Source of the DNA: Streptomyces sp. TRM68416
GTDB lineage: Bacteria > Actinomycetota > Actinomycetes > Streptomycetales > Streptomycetaceae
Length of the DNA stretch: 64,000 bases
Reading direction: 5' to 3'
Assembly (NCBI RefSeq): GCF_014596915.1
Contig: NZ_JACVWU010000015.1
Location: forward strand, 62,001-126,000
The translations under genes and the position numbers were made by a program. This document shows, in pieces, positions 62,185 through 64,000 of the stretch (the stretch's first letter is position 1; every line of letters begins with the position of its first letter). The notes beneath the pieces were generated by a model that saw only the letters and a program-made list of their open reading frames with translations, did no database searches and was not told the DNA's origin.

Positions 62185-62200
62185 TTCACTATACAGTGAA
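62185..62200. promoter_or_regulatory. TetR operator palindrome
   Basis: TTCACTAT-ACAGTGAA is a 16-bp inverted repeat with one mismatched pair, in an AT-rich pocket that also supplies a -10-like TATACA. It lies 42 bases before the second TetR gene, so autoregulation is likely. The rest of the 168-base gap (62074-62241) shows nothing else. Confidence 0.7.
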
Positions 62201-62241
62201 TTACCTGTTCCGAGACTCCCCACGCGAAGTGCAGTGATGTC

Positions 62242-62967
62242 ATGAAATCCAGGCGCACAGACGGTTCCGCTTCCACACCCGACGTACCGAACAACGCGAG
62301 TGGGTCCGGTACTTCGAGTGCGCGGCGAAGCCGGCCGAAACGCGCACGCAGCGGACGCCGCCCTGGGGAGAGCGGCACCCGGGAGCAGATCCTCGAAGCG
62401 GCCCTCCACCTCTTCGCCGACCGCGGCTACGCCCGCACCACGATCCGCGCCATCGCCGAGGACGCGAAGGTGGATCCGGCGCTGGTCCACCACTTCTTCA
62501 CCAACAAGGAAGGGGTGTTCGACGCGGCGGTCAACTCCTCCTTCAGCGTCTCCACGGCCTTCGACGGCATGCCGATCGCGGACGACGCCGCCTCGGAAAC
62601 CGCCTGGGCCGTCCGCACGTACTACGCGTTCTGGGAGAACGAGCGGACGCGGTATGCCATGACGGCCATCTACCGCGCGGGCCTTGCCGACAGCGACACC
62701 TCGCAAGTGCTCAAGTCGCGCATCGAGGCGAGTTCCCGTGCCTGGCTGAGCGCAACCGGCTACAAGGAACGCGAGGACTTCGACATCCGTTCCATGCTGG
62801 GCTCGGGGCACATGATCGGACTGGCCATCCTGCGCTACGTGCTCAAGGTCAAGCCGCTGGCGGACATGGAGTACGAGGAGTTCCTCTCCTGGGTGCTGCC
62901 CGTCCTGGAGCTGCGCATGTCACCGGAGCTGGGCCCCCACAAGCCGGAGCGACCTGCGCAGGACTGA
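62242..62967 (+). CDS. TetR-family regulator (second)
   Basis: A 241-residue TetR protein with a 40-residue Ser/Arg/Gly-rich N-terminal extension before the HTH (TREQILEAALHLFADRGYAR, TTIRAIAEDAKVDPALVHHF, FTNKEGVF). The C-terminal ligand domain spans about 100-230. The ATG follows GAAGTGCAGTGATGTC; SD weak. Convergent with the type III polyketide synthase at the edge, which it may regulate together with genes beyond the window. The 16-bp palindrome upstream is probably its own operator. Confidence 0.88.
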   Translation: MKSRRTDGSASTPDVPNNASGSGTSSARRSRPKRARSGRRPGESGTREQILEAALHLFADRGYARTTIRAIAEDAKVDPALVHHFFTNKEGVFDAAVNSSFSVSTAFDGMPIADDAASETAWAVRTYYAFWENERTRYAMTAIYRAGLADSDTSQVLKSRIEASSRAWLSATGYKEREDFDIRSMLGSGHMIGLAILRYVLKVKPLADMEYEEFLSWVLPVLELRMSPELGPHKPERPAQD

Positions 62968-63062
62968 TCAGCTGAGCGGCCACGCCCGTCGAGGAGATGT
63001 GGAAGGCCCGTCCCGAGGCCCTCCCGGTCATCCCGACAGCAGCGGCGCCGCCCGGAGCCCCG

Positions 63063-64000
63063 TCAGACGCCGTCGCGCCAGACGGCCCTCACCGCCATCA
63101 GGGAAACTCCCGGTCCCGCCGAGAGCACGAGCCCCTGCGCTCCCTCGGCGGGGGGCTTGGCGAAGGTGCGCTCCATGACTTCCAGCACGGAGACCGAGCC
63201 GACGTTGCCCACGTCACGCAACGAGTCGCGGGCCAGACCGAACATCTCGGGTGCACAGCCCAGGCCGTCGGCAAGGGCATCCAGGATCTTGGGGCCTCCC
63301 GTGTGCGACACGATGAACTCCGGTGCGCTGCTCGTCCCGGGCGGCGCGCTGGAGTCCAGCCAGTCCTTCAGCCGCGGCAGGACGTTGCCGACCGCCTTCA
63401 GCAGGAGTCGCGAGCTGTAGCCCTGCAGCCCGTCGTCGGCCGTACGGGTTCCGACCACGTCGTGGCTGTCCGCCTGGAGCATTTCCCAGGAGCTGATGAG
63501 TTCCATGTGCGGGCCGTCCACCCGGTCGCGCACCACGCAGGCACCGGCCGCGTCGCCGAAGAGCCCCCTGAAGATCATGGCATCCAGGCCGGTGCCGGCG
63601 GGGTGGTGGTAGTGACTGAACACGTCGGCGCACACAACGAGAACCGTGGCCTGCGGACGGGCGGCCACCAGCTCCATGGCCGTGGAGATCCCGAACACCC
63701 CTCCGTTGCAGCCCATCTGCGTCACCGGTATGCGCCGTACCGACGCCGGCAGTCCCAGGCGCTGTACCAGCCGGACGTCGATGCCGGGCATGGTGTGCCC
63801 GGTCGCGCTGGTCACCACGATGGCATCGACCTCTTCGGGCTTGACCCCCGCTTCCCTGAGCGCCCCCTGCGCGGCCCGTTCCGCCAGCTCCAGTGAGTCG
63901 TGCAGGTGCTCGCGGCTCTGCTCGGAGAGCGAGCGGTTCCACCGCAGTTGCTCCGCCAGGGGGCGGACGTACCAGCGTGTCCGCACGCTGGTGGCGCGAA
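63063..64000 (-). CDS. Type III polyketide synthase (chalcone synthase-like), 5' end outside the window
   Basis: About 312 C-terminal residues of a normally 350-390-residue enzyme; the frame stays open to the last base, so the start lies beyond 64000. Catalytic triad: Cys in VTQMGCNGGVFG, His in SHTGGPKIL, Asn in VGNVGSVSVLE. FRGLFGDAAGA matches the family GFDxxFxGxxxGD region. Such enzymes condense malonyl-CoA onto an acyl-CoA starter to make pyrones, resorcinols or naphthalenes. FabH (KAS III) is excluded by the GNVGSVSV form and the RTRWYVRPL start. The product cannot be told. Confidence 0.88.
   Translation of the reverse strand, partial: RATSVRTRWYVRPLAEQLRWNRSLSEQSREHLHDSLELAERAAQGALREAGVKPEEVDAIVVTSATGHTMPGIDVRLVQRLGLPASVRRIPVTQMGCNGGVFGISTAMELVAARPQATVLVVCADVFSHYHHPAGTGLDAMIFRGLFGDAAGACVVRDRVDGPHMELISSWEMLQADSHDVVGTRTADDGLQGYSSRLLLKAVGNVLPRLKDWLDSSAPPGTSSAPEFIVSHTGGPKILDALADGLGCAPEMFGLARDSLRDVGNVGSVSVLEVMERTFAKPPAEGAQGLVLSAGPGVSLMAVRAVWRDGV

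Noticed and set aside
63063..64000. FabH-type ketoacyl-ACP synthase III
   Set aside because: The Cys-His-Asn contexts and the FRGLFGDAAGA region match chalcone synthase-like type III polyketide synthases.

Overview
The window is high-GC actinomycete DNA, almost certainly Streptomyces. Codons are strongly GC-biased in third position, GTG starts are frequent, many genes overlap by 4 bases (ATGA or GTGA), several promoters look leaderless, and the left end carries the chromosomal order typical of streptomycetes (ethylmalonyl-CoA genes, psd-pssA, glycerate kinase, sirtuin, ogt, ada-alkA). No tRNA, rRNA, CRISPR array, insertion sequence or integrase was seen.

Layout. 1-1800: end of an ethylmalonyl-CoA pathway operon. 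1971-4667: phosphatidylserine synthesis and decarboxylation, then a glycerate kinase. 4827-7453: ADP-ribosylglycohydrolase, Nudix hydrolase, small ribbon-helix-helix protein and sirtuin, a set linked by ADP-ribose chemistry. 7442-9409: alkylation repair (ogt and a fused ada-alkA). 9465-11795: metal-exporting P1B ATPase divergent from a CzrA/NmtR-type sensor, with a palindromic operator between them. 12091-27123: an iron-box-controlled locus. A leftward operon encodes a clavaminate-synthase-like hydroxylase, SbnB-like and SbnA-like enzymes for 2,3-diaminopropionate, a type III-fold PLP decarboxylase and a MATE exporter. Divergent from it is an Opp/Nik-type ABC importer, followed by a second binding protein with a fused double permease. 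Together these look like synthesis, export and re-uptake of an undescribed small metallophore. 27271-32362: macro-domain protein, phytoene-desaturase-like oxidoreductase, inositol-monophosphatase-like enzyme, cytoplasmic gamma-glutamyltransferase. 32411-32763: two gene remnants. 33721-42650: reductive pyrimidine (or hydantoin) catabolism with permease, dihydropyrimidinase, two beta-ureidopropionase paralogues, aminotransferase, LLM oxidoreductase and a PucR regulator. 42809-50655: a large low-complexity protein, an HTH regulator divergent from methionine aminopeptidase, ClpC, secreted gamma-glutamyltransferase. 51839-52080: decayed glutamate-type ABC ATPase gene.

52816-62073 is the most novel region: a one-strand gene set that looks like a RiPP (ribosomally made, modified peptide) cluster. 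It has a radical SAM/SPASM enzyme, a 52-residue precursor without Cys or aromatic residues, two hairpins with identical loops, a HemN-like radical SAM enzyme, an alpha/beta hydrolase, a methyltransferase, a tautomerase-TrmO fusion, an MFS exporter, a flavin monooxygenase and a TetR regulator. At the right edge lie a second TetR gene with its own palindromic operator and a type III polyketide synthase cut by the window end.

All functional calls come from reading the translations for motifs and family resemblance. No database search was run.
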